Source: Sisyra terminalis (Eukaryota > Arthropoda > Insecta > Neuroptera > Sisyridae). Taken from it: 64,000 bases of DNA. Made by a program: the position numbers and the translations under genes. The DNA lies in assembly GCA_958496175.1 (NCBI GenBank), contig OY292275.1, forward strand, positions 51,165,701 through 51,229,700, given 5' to 3'. This document shows positions 36,429-47,630 of the stretch, piece after piece; positions within the stretch are counted from its first letter, which is position 1; each line of letters begins with the position of its first letter. The notes below the pieces were generated by a model, which saw nothing but the letters and a program-made list of their open reading frames with translations, was not told where the DNA came from and ran no database searches.

Positions 36429-38245
36429 ACTGGGAGTGGAAAAGGATACAGTCGAATTCTTTAAGTTGGAAAAGTATTTTATTTTCAATTATGAGCAGCT
36501 GTGCCGATTATGTGGTTGGAATTTGAATAAATTTGTATCTGAAATAATTCAAAACGGTGAACGAGCTGTGAATTCTTCGTGCTTTCGTTAATTATCACGA
36601 CAAATGAGAGCCAGCAAGTGCTGAATGGAAGAAAGTATGGAATTTCTTGAATTTTTTCCGAATATTTTCCAACATTATGACAGTAACTTTGTATGACGTA
36701 AGCGAAAAGTTTTCGTTAAGATTAATGATAGATTTTTTTTCTTTTTTAAACTTAACAAATTATTTTCGGGTACATTGTATTTGTGTACATATTTTAGCAA
36801 CGTCAAATATAATTTTCTAGGATAATAAAGCACTTTGTATGCGTATCAGTGGATTATGCACTTTTATTTGAAAGTTTTATGCACTTTTATCGAACTATTT
36901 ATATTTTCAAACTGTCACTATATTTAATTTTAATTTCTCGCGTCCTATATTCCCCTGAATTTAGATCCCAATTTTTTTTTTCTCAAAAGTTCGAAAATTA
37001 TATTGCTCAGAATCTTAGGAAGCTTGAAAAAAGCAAACCCCATCTTCTTGGATATCTCAAGCAAAACCTAGAAAACTCTTTATAATTGAAAATTGAGAAT
37101 CCTTATTTTTCTTCAAAATAAGCATTTCCGCATTTCTTGAACATTGAGCTCTTTACCTTCATTATGTATTGAACAGATTGTTTATACTTGTAATAGCATC
37201 AAAAAGAGTGTCTTAATATTCCTCCATATTTCCTTTTTATGGGGATGTTAATTCAGAACCTTTTTGTTATATAATTTAATGTATATGTCACAATCTTTTA
37301 AATAGAAAATCAAAACTATTTTCTTTTATATGCATAATGTAAAGAAATTAAAAAAGAAATATTAGCCGCCAAAATTAAAATCTGTGAATGCTTGCAATCA
37401 TAGTTTTAGTCAGTTTTAGTTATCCTACTTTGAACCCATTATACCATACAATTTTACTCTAAAAAGTATACTAAAACTCTGTGTTCTAGAAAAAGATATG
37501 CATTTTGTTTCCTTCTTTTCTTGCATCGTTTTTGGACAATGGTCGTTATTTTTGTAATTCTTAAACTTTACTCGTCTTATTTAATCAATTATTTAACTCG
37601 ATTCCCTACAAAACCCATTATGTTACAATATGAGTTTATATAATATTTCATTATGACTATATTTTTGTAAGGTTCAGTATTGGAAGTAGAAAAGATGCTT
37701 AATGCACTTTTTGTAAAGACAATGTAAATTTACGTCATATAAAGTCGATTTTCTTAACTTAAATCTTCAGCTCTCATCTGATATTGTTTGAAGTTATAAA
37801 TTCTACTTTTTAACGTTTATATTGGGGTATAAATCTCTTATCATCTCTATGAGGTTAACTATGTAAAGTATCTTTATTTTTTTTACTCAATACATCAAAT
37901 AACGTTGGTAATTTGGGAATTTGGCAGCTTATGATACCTAAAGTTTTCTATGTATCAAATTGTGGTCAATTGACTTTTCTTCTGCTTTGTTTACTCGTTT
38001 TGTGCAGTTCATTAGCTTTTAATGCTTCGCCACTAGTCGTTAGACTTTAAAATTAAGAATAGAACAAAAATAGTACAAAATTTCATCAAAAACTTTCAGG
38101 TTAGTAAAAAGATATCAGATAATTGTGCAATTCTGCATCTCTTGTATTTCCTTCCTGTATTACAACTTAAGAAACAATAGTTCCAAATTTTAGATTCTAT
38201 TTACTTTTATCAAAGACTCAAACCATTTTCGAGACTTGCTTATTA
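36429..38245. other. Intronic DNA, nothing recognised
   Basis: AT-rich; short frames without motifs. Confidence 0.4.
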
Positions 38246-40445
38246 GGGTGGTCCTTCATCACGAAAATCAGCAGAAAAGGAGCACGAAAATCAAAAAATT
38301 GTAGGGAAAATATACCAGTCTTTCTTGTTACCTTCTATAAGCAATTGGGTGGTCCTTAATAGGGGTGTTTTTGAATTTCTTTGCTCCCACGAGCTCAAAT
38401 TCTTCCAAATTGATTAATAAAAATCCCTGAAAATTTGAAACCTTAATATTAATTTTAAGATGGTCCGCTTTCCAATTTAAGTTTCTTATGGCAATAACGT
38501 GGGAAAAATGTAATTTGTTCTTTAGAATTCCATAATTCAGCAACAAATAAATCGAAAGTTACTACTCGCGTTATGTTTATTGTAAATTTAACGCACTACA
38601 AATAAGATCTCTTATAATTTTTTGCTAAGTCTATTGGCTCAAGAGTTATTGGCTTATCTATTGGCATACGAATGCGGCATTAATGGTCAATGAAAATATA
38701 AAGCGTTTTTTGACTGAGCAACGGAAAGATGGTAGAGTTGGTTACATAGCTAATATTGAATTTGATGACTGAACAAGTACAATAATTGAAGGATGAACTA
38801 CTATGTATTTGCTTCTTTTTGATCATAAATACAAATTTTGCATAAGAAATTTGATATATTTGGTAAAAATAAGTATCTTATATATAAATTCACTATCTTG
38901 TTGTGCGTCCGTGCAGAATGGGCTATGCGCATGCGCTCTGTCATCCCCACTTACGCATTCAAAACGTTAGAAGGGGTACTCACTCACTAACGTATTTATT
39001 TGTAAATACGTATTTCGGATTTTCAGGTTTACAATATGTGAAAGCCGAAAAACTTAATGCTCACTTATAAACTTAACTTAACCTTTTGAGATATATCTAC
39101 TTATCAGAGTTTAAATTTTTAAGCAGACCCAAAGTTTTTGTTTCTAATAATAAATCATCTTTATTTTATACTAAGAAGTAATAACGTTTCGCTTTAAACG
39201 GACTTTGATTATTAAATTTGAAATTTCGATTGCTTATTAAACGTTATCCCTTACAAACTTTGCTACCGTTTTTCACTCTTTTAGGGGAGAAATTTTCAAA
39301 AACCCTTTCTTATTATATATCTGCATCGTATAAGGAAAACACTTTCCAAATTTCATCGACACAAATGTGCACTTAAATTATTAAATTATTTAAAAATACA
39401 ATGTAAAACAAAAAAAAAATAATGACGTTTATGTTAGTTAACATGACTAAAAAGCTATTCAATTTCGCACATTTGGACGTTATACATACAAAATTGTTGG
39501 AAATAGGTAGAAAACGTGGAAGTAAATTCGAATATTTTATTTATTTTTAATAACAATAATTGGTTTTCAAATAGTTCTAAATACCGAAAAAAATTTAGTA
39601 TCGAAGATTTGATATTTGAATTGACAGTAAAATATATGGCAAAAAAATTTTCAGCTGAATATATAATTACTACAGATCACAGCCATTGGGTTCATAAAAT
39701 AAAATTAATTGTAAAAAGTTTGATTGTTGAAAAACGAACCAAAATTTAAAATCGCCTGTTTGGTATAAGTACTATATAAGTATTAAATTTCATACTAATT
39801 TAGTGAAATGACGTTATTTAAAATGTTGTTATTAAAATTATATAAAAAAAACACTTATATTTTATTTCTTAATATAATTTTAGATACACTTTTGTTTATA
39901 TTAACAACACTGGTTATTAAATTTAAAATATCGATTATTGATTAACTTTACATTATCTCATATTAAACATTTTATTGAGATAAAACCTTTAGTTGCGAAT
40001 GCAACGGGCAACTACTAGTTAACTTAATATTAGTTGATAGTATTAATAATTATCTAATAATTAAACTTTGAGCTCGAATAACTCTTAAACCAATAGATTT
40101 AGTGAAAAATCATAAGAGCTCTTTTTTGTAGAGCGTTAAATTTACAATAAACATGACGCGATTAGTAACTTTCGATTTATTTGTCGCTAAGTTATGGAAT
40201 TATAAAGAACAATTTTTTTTTCCATGTTATTTCCATAAGAAACTTAAGTTGGAAAATGGACTATCTTAAAGTTAATATTAAGAGCTCAAATTTTCAGGAC
40301 TTTGTTTTATCAATTTGGAAGAATTTGAGTCCGTGGGAGCAATGAAATTAAAAAACAGCCTTATTAAGGACCACCCTATTGCTTATAAAAGGTAACAAGA
40401 AAGACGTATATTTTCCCTACAATTTTTTGATTTTCGTGCACCATA
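38246..40445. mobile_element. Foldback family 2, copy 2, split by a Helitron-like insertion
   Basis: Left arm (ACGAAAATCAAAAAATTGTA, then GGGTGGTCCTTAATAGG) and right arm (CTATTAAGGACCACCC variants, then TACAATTTTTTGATTTTCGT) are inverted copies of several hundred bp. AGGGTGGTCCTTCATCACG at 38247 repeats the arm start. The inner part matches 9801-10640, including CGGAAAGATGGTA and GGTTACATAGCTAATATTGAAT. Between 38877 and 40019 it carries a foreign insertion. Confidence 0.8.
38877..40019 (+). mobile_element. Helitron-like element nested in foldback family 2
   Basis: Starts TATATATAAATTCACTATC and ends AACGGGCAACTACTAGT. The intact family member at 10265-10300 reads AAATATTTACTTAATAGCTA straight through this point, whereas here AAGTATCT and TAACTTAATATTAG are separated by 1.14 kb. 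No target duplication is apparent, as expected for Helitrons. The internal TACCGTTTTTCACTCTTTTA with AGGGGAGAAATTTTCAAA recurs in modified form at 49432-49480. Confidence 0.75.
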
Positions 40446-43114
40446 AAACTTATTTAATGTTCCAACGTAATAAAATATGCGCTTCTAAAGTCCCGTTAAT
40501 ATTTAAACGCAGTTTTAATGGAAAAATATTCCTGTTTTTAACTTAAATTTTTCAAAAACTGTAATTAAAATACTTTTGCCCCATCCCTGAATCGCACTGA
40601 TGAATGTGCCTAAAACTTGGTCAAAATTTACAAACTTTTTCTCCGAAGCGTCTCATATTAAACTCACCTCCGTGTACACTAATCTTGATTTGCGTGCTTT
40701 TCCCACTTTTGTATATTATCACATACGTTATATTTTCCCAAGGAGACGAGCATCGCGGCCGCGTTAGAATCAGAACAAAAAACGGACAAGAAAAGTAAAA
40801 TTTTCCGGCCACACATATCAAAGCATTTCGTGCGAGGCAGCAAACAGAAAAAAAATAGCGAAAAGCTAAATGGAAAAGCGCAAGAAAGAGCGTTTTAATA
40901 ATAAAAGTCCGCTAGGAACGAGGGTGGAAAGTGGAGCTTTTCGTCGTTTTATCATCGCGACGAAAGCTTCATATTTTCGGCGAAGATAATCTCGCACGTC
41001 CATTATTAATCCAGTTTCTGCACACAAACTAACTATTAAGAAGTTTCTAACTTTTATGATAATCACATAAAACTCATCATGTTTGTGGCGATGTATAATT
41101 TTTTAAAAGACCAGGCGAAAACATCCCCAACAGAGTACATCCCCCGATCTCCGCCAATCCTCTGTCTTTTCCAAGAAAATTGTGAACAAGTCATCAAAAT
41201 AAACTACGTGAAAATATCACTAATGCCCGCTTCATTACATTCTCAATGGTTTTTTCATTATTAATTTTTATTAAGCTTTAAATTATATTTTTTTTAACAT
41301 TTCCACCCAAAAGCTCAACGTTTACCGTCAAGAATTGCATCGTTAAATGGATTACTTTCATCCCGTTCATTTCAGAGAACATGCTGGACGGATTTTCAGG
41401 GCTTTTTTCAATTTAAAAAAAATGTCTTAATTAAAAAGAAAACTGGAGAGATTATTTTGATATTCAATTAATTAAACCTACTGGAATTTGAAGAGAATGT
41501 ACAACCTATGTCGGATTTTAAATATAAAATTCTTTTATTTTCATATTTTAACATATAATAATTTTGGAATTTATTCATTGGTAAAATTCAAACAACCTAC
41601 TTATTAAAGCTCATTGGTAGTATAAAAAGAAATTGGTCGAATTTTTTCGTAATAATTGTAAATTTTTTAAGTTTTATTGCTTTATGAGTCCATGCATTAA
41701 TTTACCTGATGTAACAGCGCAGAATTTACGTTTTATTTTGAATTCACTTGGGAATTTTAAAAAATTGCAGAATTTCATATTTATATTTCAATTTTTGGAA
41801 TATTTTTTGTTTCGGTCAATTTATTGGCGAAACATTGTTTATATTGTTTTGTGTTGAGAGTATTATAGTAAAGGTAAAAAAGGCATTATATTTTAACCTC
41901 TAAAAGCATTAATAAGATATACATTAAATAAAAAGCAGAAGTTAAAGCTTATTTTTTTGTATTAAAGCTGTTCGGTTATAAATTGAACCGTAATATTAGT
42001 TTTTTGGAGGAATTAATTTTGATATTCATCAATTTTCTATGAAATTGTCCTCCTAAATGAGATTCTCAGAAATTTATCATTTCGGAATTATGAATTTTAA
42101 AATTGGAAAATCAAAGCACAATGTTCTTTTTTAAATAATTTACTCCAACCGACTGCACCCTACACTGGCCAATGTTCTATAACATAACTTAAATAGAAAT
42201 TTACTACTGATGATTATTAATAGTTGAATAAAATCGAAAACAAAAGGCCATAATTTTTCGATTCAAATGTGGGTTATAATCCAAATTGGTTGCCGATGAG
42301 GGGGAGAAAGGATGATCCCTTGAGATGAGAATCATAAGTTCTTTTCTTAATATAAATTTAATTTAATCCACAAATTTGGTAAATTTGGACCAATGAAATA
42401 GGAAAAGTATTCATTAATTGAAGCCTTTTGACATTCACATCTGCAACTATGGTATTTTAAAAACCAGATCTATTGGCTATTGCGTGTGTGGTAGGATGCA
42501 GTAAAATGTAGTTCCATGATTATTTAAGGATTAATTCTTTTGTATTTTTATGTACACATTAAGTTTCAGTAAATACACGTATGTATAATTTATAGCCAAT
42601 AAAATTTTTATCATATAACATTTTAAAAACAGTAAAAAAGTTACAGTTATTCTTAGTGCTCCATGCAGATTAAGTTTTCATTACATACTAAAGAATTTGT
42701 TTTCAAATATAATCAAAAATAAAGATTATATTTGTACAATATAGATTACACTTTTAGCATATCCTGGCTATTAGAGAATATGTGATTTTTGCTGTTTTAT
42801 CAAGCTCATTTTATCAGCATATTTTTCAGTGTGGTATATAGTGATTCTGTTTCCAAAGCTACTGAAAGTTCATGTTTCTAAGCTCTTCCGTATGTATTAG
42901 CACTACACCACGTTATAAGCCACAAAATCATCAATAAATCGTATACAATATTGCAGTTCATTAAAATTTTAAAACAAAAGTCTCAATAAGAAATTTTCCA
43001 AAGTTTTGATCAAAAATATGATTTATATTTTTGGTACTATAATATACTTAAAAAAAACGATAGAATATTAATAAGGAAGCATATATTGAATTTGATAGAA
43101 CTAAATAAAATAAA
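40446..43114. other. Intronic DNA with a GC-richer unique block at 40660-41170
   Basis: 40740-40990 contains GCATCGCGGCCGCG and GACGAAAGC blocks without visible repeats; a candidate enhancer or unrecognised non-coding exon. Other parts are AT-rich with nothing recognised. Confidence 0.35.
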
Positions 43115-43280
43115 ACTATGCCTACTGATGACCGAATGGTTAAGGTGGCCGCTCCAAAACTGGTAGGTTTTGGGTTCGATCCCCGTATCGAGCAAATTTT
43201 CGAGTGTTCTCGATTACGGATTTTTATTAGTCGCTAAAGAGGTTAATAGTTATAAAATGACAGTAACTAACATTTAAAAA
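43115..43280 (+). mobile_element. tRNA-derived SINE, best-preserved head
   Basis: Box A TGACCGAATGGTTAAGG and box B GGGTTCGATCCCC are spaced as in tRNA-Leu/Ser-like genes. The body GTCGCTAAAGAGGTTAATAG with TTATAAAATGACAGTAA follows. The cloverleaf is imperfect and the body is shared by other copies, so it is a SINE, not a tRNA gene. Confidence 0.8.
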
Positions 43281-43374
43281 TTAATAAATCTCTAAACAAA
43301 AAGGAGCAAAACTAAGCTAATTTGAGTAAATTAGTTTGATTATTTTCTGCATTCATTATTTTTAGTTACTCTGT

Positions 43375-43490
43375 TATCTTAGGGGGCATCCATTATTTAC
43401 ATGAGACAATTTTGGCTATTATTGAGTGAGATTTTGCTCAACTCCCCCCCCCCAAACGTCTCCCGTAATTTATGGATGCTCCCTAAGATA
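43375..43490. mobile_element. Miniature inverted-repeat element
   Basis: TATCTTAGGGGGCATCCAT and ATGGATGCTCCCTAAGATA are inverted repeats enclosing about 80 bp, with a run of C near the centre. Confidence 0.75.
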
Positions 43491-43525
43491 CTTTTTGGGT
43501 ATTATTGATACTTTTTTTAAGTTAT

Positions 43526-43701
43526 ACAGTTCTTTTTAAAAAGTATCTAAGACACCAGCTACTTTTTGCCAAAAAATGTAGGAACCAAGCTTTAGTAACT
43601 TAGACACTTGAAAATAACTACGATACTTTTTTTGAAAGTTCGTTTAAGGATACTAGTTGCTAAAATTACACAAATCTAATCAATATCTGCAAACAAAACG
43701 T
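43526..43701 (+). repeat. Direct repeat unit 1 beside the 43703-44574 element
   Basis: Begins ACAGTTCTTTTTAAAAAGTA and ends CAAATCTAATCAATATCTGC; recurs in order at 44597-44790. Confidence 0.85.
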
Positions 43702-43702
43702 A

Positions 43703-44574
43703 GGGGAGACCGGGTACAAAAGTAACGGCGGGTCGAAAGTAACAAATGCTTTCTCGGTTTATCCAATGGGTGAACTCCGCTTTGCTGCCATCAGGTGATA
43801 GCCTAGAGCACCCCCCTCAATTGCATTAAATCGACGCGTGCGCAGTGCGTTGTTAGGTTATATAATAGGACATAATGTGTTTTAACGAGCCAAAAGTAAG
43901 TTTTTTGACGTTTTCTTATTTAGTGTTTACATAGTCGTAAAAGGATCATAGCAATCCGAATGTTTGCATATCTATTCTTGATTAGATAAATTGTACATTG
44001 TTTAAATTCGTTTTTATCTAGCACATTCCGATTTAAGGTTATGTTACACGTTTTATTAAAAATGGGAATGAGTACAAAAGTAACATAGCCCTTTAGGGTA
44101 CAAAAGTAATGTGCTACTTTTGTCCTCGTAATGATTTTATTACTAACATCATATTTTTATGGATGTGTACTTCAATAGAATGGTTTTCGATTCATTTCCG
44201 TGTCGGTAGTTCTTCATGCCGTAGTTTTTAAGCGTTGTCGCGGCATGCTATTGATTCATTTCCTTAAAATAAATATTTTTTGAAATGCTGAATTTGGTTT
44301 ATATCATTAATATAAAGTCTTTAAATAAGTAATTTGTTGATTTAACTTGTACTATTGTTGTCATTAGCAACCCTTGGCAACTTTTTTGTATCTGATAATT
44401 TTTTTAACTCTATTTTATTCATATAAAACACACCATAATTTAATAAATCAAGTTTCTATTGTGAAGAACATAAACTAAATTTATATGTGGTTATATTCAT
44501 TTAATGGCAATAATTACACCCAGCCATAAATCAAGGTAAAAGTACAAATTGCTACGTTTGTACCCAGTCTCCCC
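43703..44574. mobile_element. Non-autonomous DNA element with GGGGAGACCGGGTAC ends
   Basis: GGGGAGACCGGGTACAAAAG on the left and, inverted, GTACCCAGTCTCCCC on the right, each next to TA (43701-43702, 44575-44576). The 872-bp interior has further copies of GTACAAAAGTAA (44072, 44098). No transposase. Confidence 0.75.
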
Positions 44575-44596
44575 TACTCTTTTTAAATTACAAAAT

Positions 44597-44790
44597 ACAG
44601 TTCTTTTTAAAAAGTATCTAAGACACCAGCTACTAGCTACCAGATTTTAGCTTTTTGCTAAAAAATAAAGGAATTAAGCATTAGTAACTGAGGTACTTGA
44701 AAACAACTATACTTTTTTTGAAAACTCTATTAAGGATCCTAGGTAGTTGTTAAAATTACACAAATCTAATTAATATCTGCAAAATGAACG
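44597..44790 (+). repeat. Direct repeat unit 2 beside the 43703-44574 element
   Basis: Second copy of 43526-43701 with small indels (extra CTAGCTACCAGATTTTAG, shorter elsewhere). Together the units form a tandem duplication interrupted by the DNA element. Confidence 0.85.
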
Positions 44791-46251
44791 TACCGTTCAT
44801 TTTTTCTTCTATTAATTACACCTCTGAAATACTAAATTTAATTATTTTTATCTTATTACAAATCGAAAGCTCAATTTATCAATGCTCATAAAGTGATTTT
44901 ATATTGGCGAAACTGATTCACAATTAATTTTGACATTAACGAATGAATTTCCAAAAGGTTCATCAAATATGAGTGTTTATGCTACAAACACTAGAGATAT
45001 AATATGCATTGTACCTACCAGTACCTACGTTATGTACAGTTTATCAAAGCTTGAATAAATAATTCATGTCTTTTTTGTTGTTTTGAAAATTAATCAATTA
45101 TTTTAACAGAAACATTTTCATGCAAATACCTGATGTTTTATTTTATATTTCATATTAAAGCTAACAAATTTTGATAGAAACATCCCTTATTTTTAACCCT
45201 TAGAGTCGCCGATTCAAATCAATAGAGAAGGGCGAGTAAATGTCGCATAAAAAACAATAAATTTCAAAGATATATGATTTATATCAACAAATTTATAATC
45301 GCGACAAGTTATCAACAAATTGAATTCTCTCTGATTCGTCTCGTTTGATAAATGTTTGCGGCCTCAAAAAAAATAAAAATAAAAAATAAATATATATTCC
45401 TAAAACGATATATAAAAGTCGGAAGCCGGCCAGTTCGTTTATATTGTCCACGCGGACAAAACGCGAACGGAAGAGAAGCGAGAACTGTTGGGCTTCGGCT
45501 TGATTTATCGCCTCAAAGCCCATTTTCCCTTCACAGTACTACAAACTGAGCACTTATATATATTTTTTTTTATTTTGATTTTATTTACTTTTTACGTGTG
45601 CAATTATTTAACGACCGTTCCGCTCTTTATTATAACTGAAAAGGCGAACCGTGTTCCATGGTATTAAGTGCTTAAAGCTTTCAAGTTAATTTTTCAATTA
45701 ATAAAAGCTAGCAAAAAAAAAAAAGTTTTACCAACTTAAAATGCTTAAAAATTTTCAAACTTTACTTTCACCGTTTCGTGTTAATGTTGGCTTTCTTTAA
45801 GTTTGTCGTTCACGTTGTTTGTTTTTGTTGTTGGAAATATATTTAAGTTTGTCTCCTCCGTGAAGAAGCTAATAAAGGGGATGTTATGATTTTTTTGGAG
45901 TTTATTTGCTCTTGTGTGAATTACGCGGAAATTTGCATAACAAAGATGCTCACTTGAGTCCTTTTAACACATTGCGACTGAGAATTAATTCAACACTCTC
46001 GCATTGTACCTACAAGAGAAAAAAAATTTGCATAATTGATCCACTGTTGTAACCCTTGTGTAATCTTATCCTTTGTCGATTTTTTTTTTCGAAAGGATGG
46101 AATATTTCAAAGGCGTTATTCTATTTATAGTATAAAATTTCTGCTTTTGGATGCTCTGATAAAAAAAAATAAACAAAATTACAAGTGTTATAAATAAAAC
46201 AGTGGGATTTTAACGTTAATACACCCCAAAGCAAAAAATTAATGGTACCAC
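44791..46251. other. Intronic DNA; TATA-like site and GC-rich patch at 45411-45530
   Basis: TATAAAAG at 45411 is followed by a GC-rich segment (CGGAAGCCGGCCAG, CACGCGGACAAAACGCGAAC). This could be a core promoter, but the nearest initiator-like CAGTT is only about 20 bases away, closer than usual. No reading frame of note follows. Confidence 0.25.
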
Positions 46252-47218
46252 ATATAAATCTATTATTATAAAAAGGAAAATTTTGATTGTTTGTTTGCTT
46301 TGAATAGGCTTCGAAACTACTTGACCGATTTGAAAAATTCTTTCACTGTTGGGAAGCTACACTATTTTCGGTGAACATAGGCTATATTAAATTTTCAAGA
46401 AAGTTAGGGATCCATACTAAAACTCCAATAATGTAACCAAAGGTCTAAAAAATTACCAAAAAACATTCTTTTAACGCGTGCACTGCGAAAACTATTCGTT
46501 AAAGAACAAAATAATGTAGTACAATTTTGCAGAACATATCATCATCTACAAAAAATAGAGCGACAGCATATGTCTCACTATTATAGTTAATGTCATCACT
46601 ATTAATGTCACAATAAGTTTTTTTTCAGTTTAAAAAATATATATAAATGCCACCGTTATAAAAGCTCTTTTATTTATACTTTGGGATTAATCCTTTTCAA
46701 AATAAATGACTCCATAATTAAGTTTGCTTCAATACCATTATACAACTTTTTGAGTTATTCAATTTCAACATTCCATTCGAAAGATATCACAAGTTTAAAA
46801 ATGTAAGTTATTTGAAAAATGTCGCATGGTCACTCCATTTTACTTATAATAAAGACCAACTTTATTGAACTTGTCGATATTTTTTATTTATGTATAGATG
46901 CTGATTGATTTACAGATTATATGGTCTACGGTAGGTATACCTACCGTAGCTATACGCAATAAGACATACTCTTTTTAGATAATTAAAATATTTTTTGAAA
47001 ATTAATTGGTTATTATATAGAACAATTTTATTCTTTGCAACAGTTTATTAAATGTGTCTTCTTAAAGTTGACAAAATAGTATTTTTAAGTATGATTATGT
47101 TTTCGTAAAAGAAATAAGAAAAATATAAATTTTCATATACCACTACAAAAGGCAAATTTGAAAAGAAAACATAATCTACACCTACGTTACGCAGATGAAG
47201 TTGCGGGGATCAGCTAGT
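46252..47218 (+). mobile_element. Helitron/Helentron-like element
   Basis: Opens with TATTATTATAAAAAGGAAAA and ACTTGACCGATTTGAAAAAT, and ends GAAGTTGCGGGGATCAGCTA followed by GT. These are the typical head and tail of insect Helentron-type non-autonomous elements. Confidence 0.65.
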
Positions 47219-47439
47219 AAATTATAAAACAATGCATTTATTCTTTCTTAGCAATACGATATGCACCAATTGCATTCCAAATTTTTTGTTTTGGTATATT
47301 CATTATCATTCATTATTCTAAACAATATCTGATAAATAAAAAATAATTCATGAATACAAATAAAACATGAAAACAAATATTTAATTAAGTTTAAATAAAA
47401 TCGATTTTTAAAGGCCATAAAACGATAAATATGGTGAAT

Positions 47440-47630
47440 CAGTATCAGAATTTGTTTTAATTATTATTTACCGTCGCTTTATAACTACTAAGGTCCTTTA
47501 GCGACTGGGTTAATTAAATCCGTTATCGAGAAATATTAAAAATTTGCACGATACGAGAATCGAATTCACTATCAACTAGTTTTGGAGCGGTCACCTAGAC
47601 CACTCGGCTACCAGTTGGTTCTTCAGAAAG
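47440..47630 (-). mobile_element. tRNA-derived SINE (minus strand)
   Basis: On the - strand: TGGTAGCCGAGTGGTCTAGG (box A), a weak box B AATTCGATTCTCGTATC, then the body GTCGCTAAAGGACCTTAGTA and GTTATAAAGCGACGGTAAAT. This is the clearest body sequence of the family. Confidence 0.8.

Noticed and set aside
36335..36591. Glycine-rich short frames around 36335-36591
   Set aside because: Two overlapping frames created by the G-rich tract; no family match and no splice context.
43115..43190. Genuine tRNA-Leu/Ser gene
   Set aside because: Boxes A and B are good, but the acceptor arm does not pair, no oligo(T) terminator follows, and the downstream body is shared with two other loci: a SINE.
45411..45435. 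Confident core promoter
   Set aside because: The TATA-to-initiator distance is too short and no downstream transcript or frame is evident; kept only as a note.
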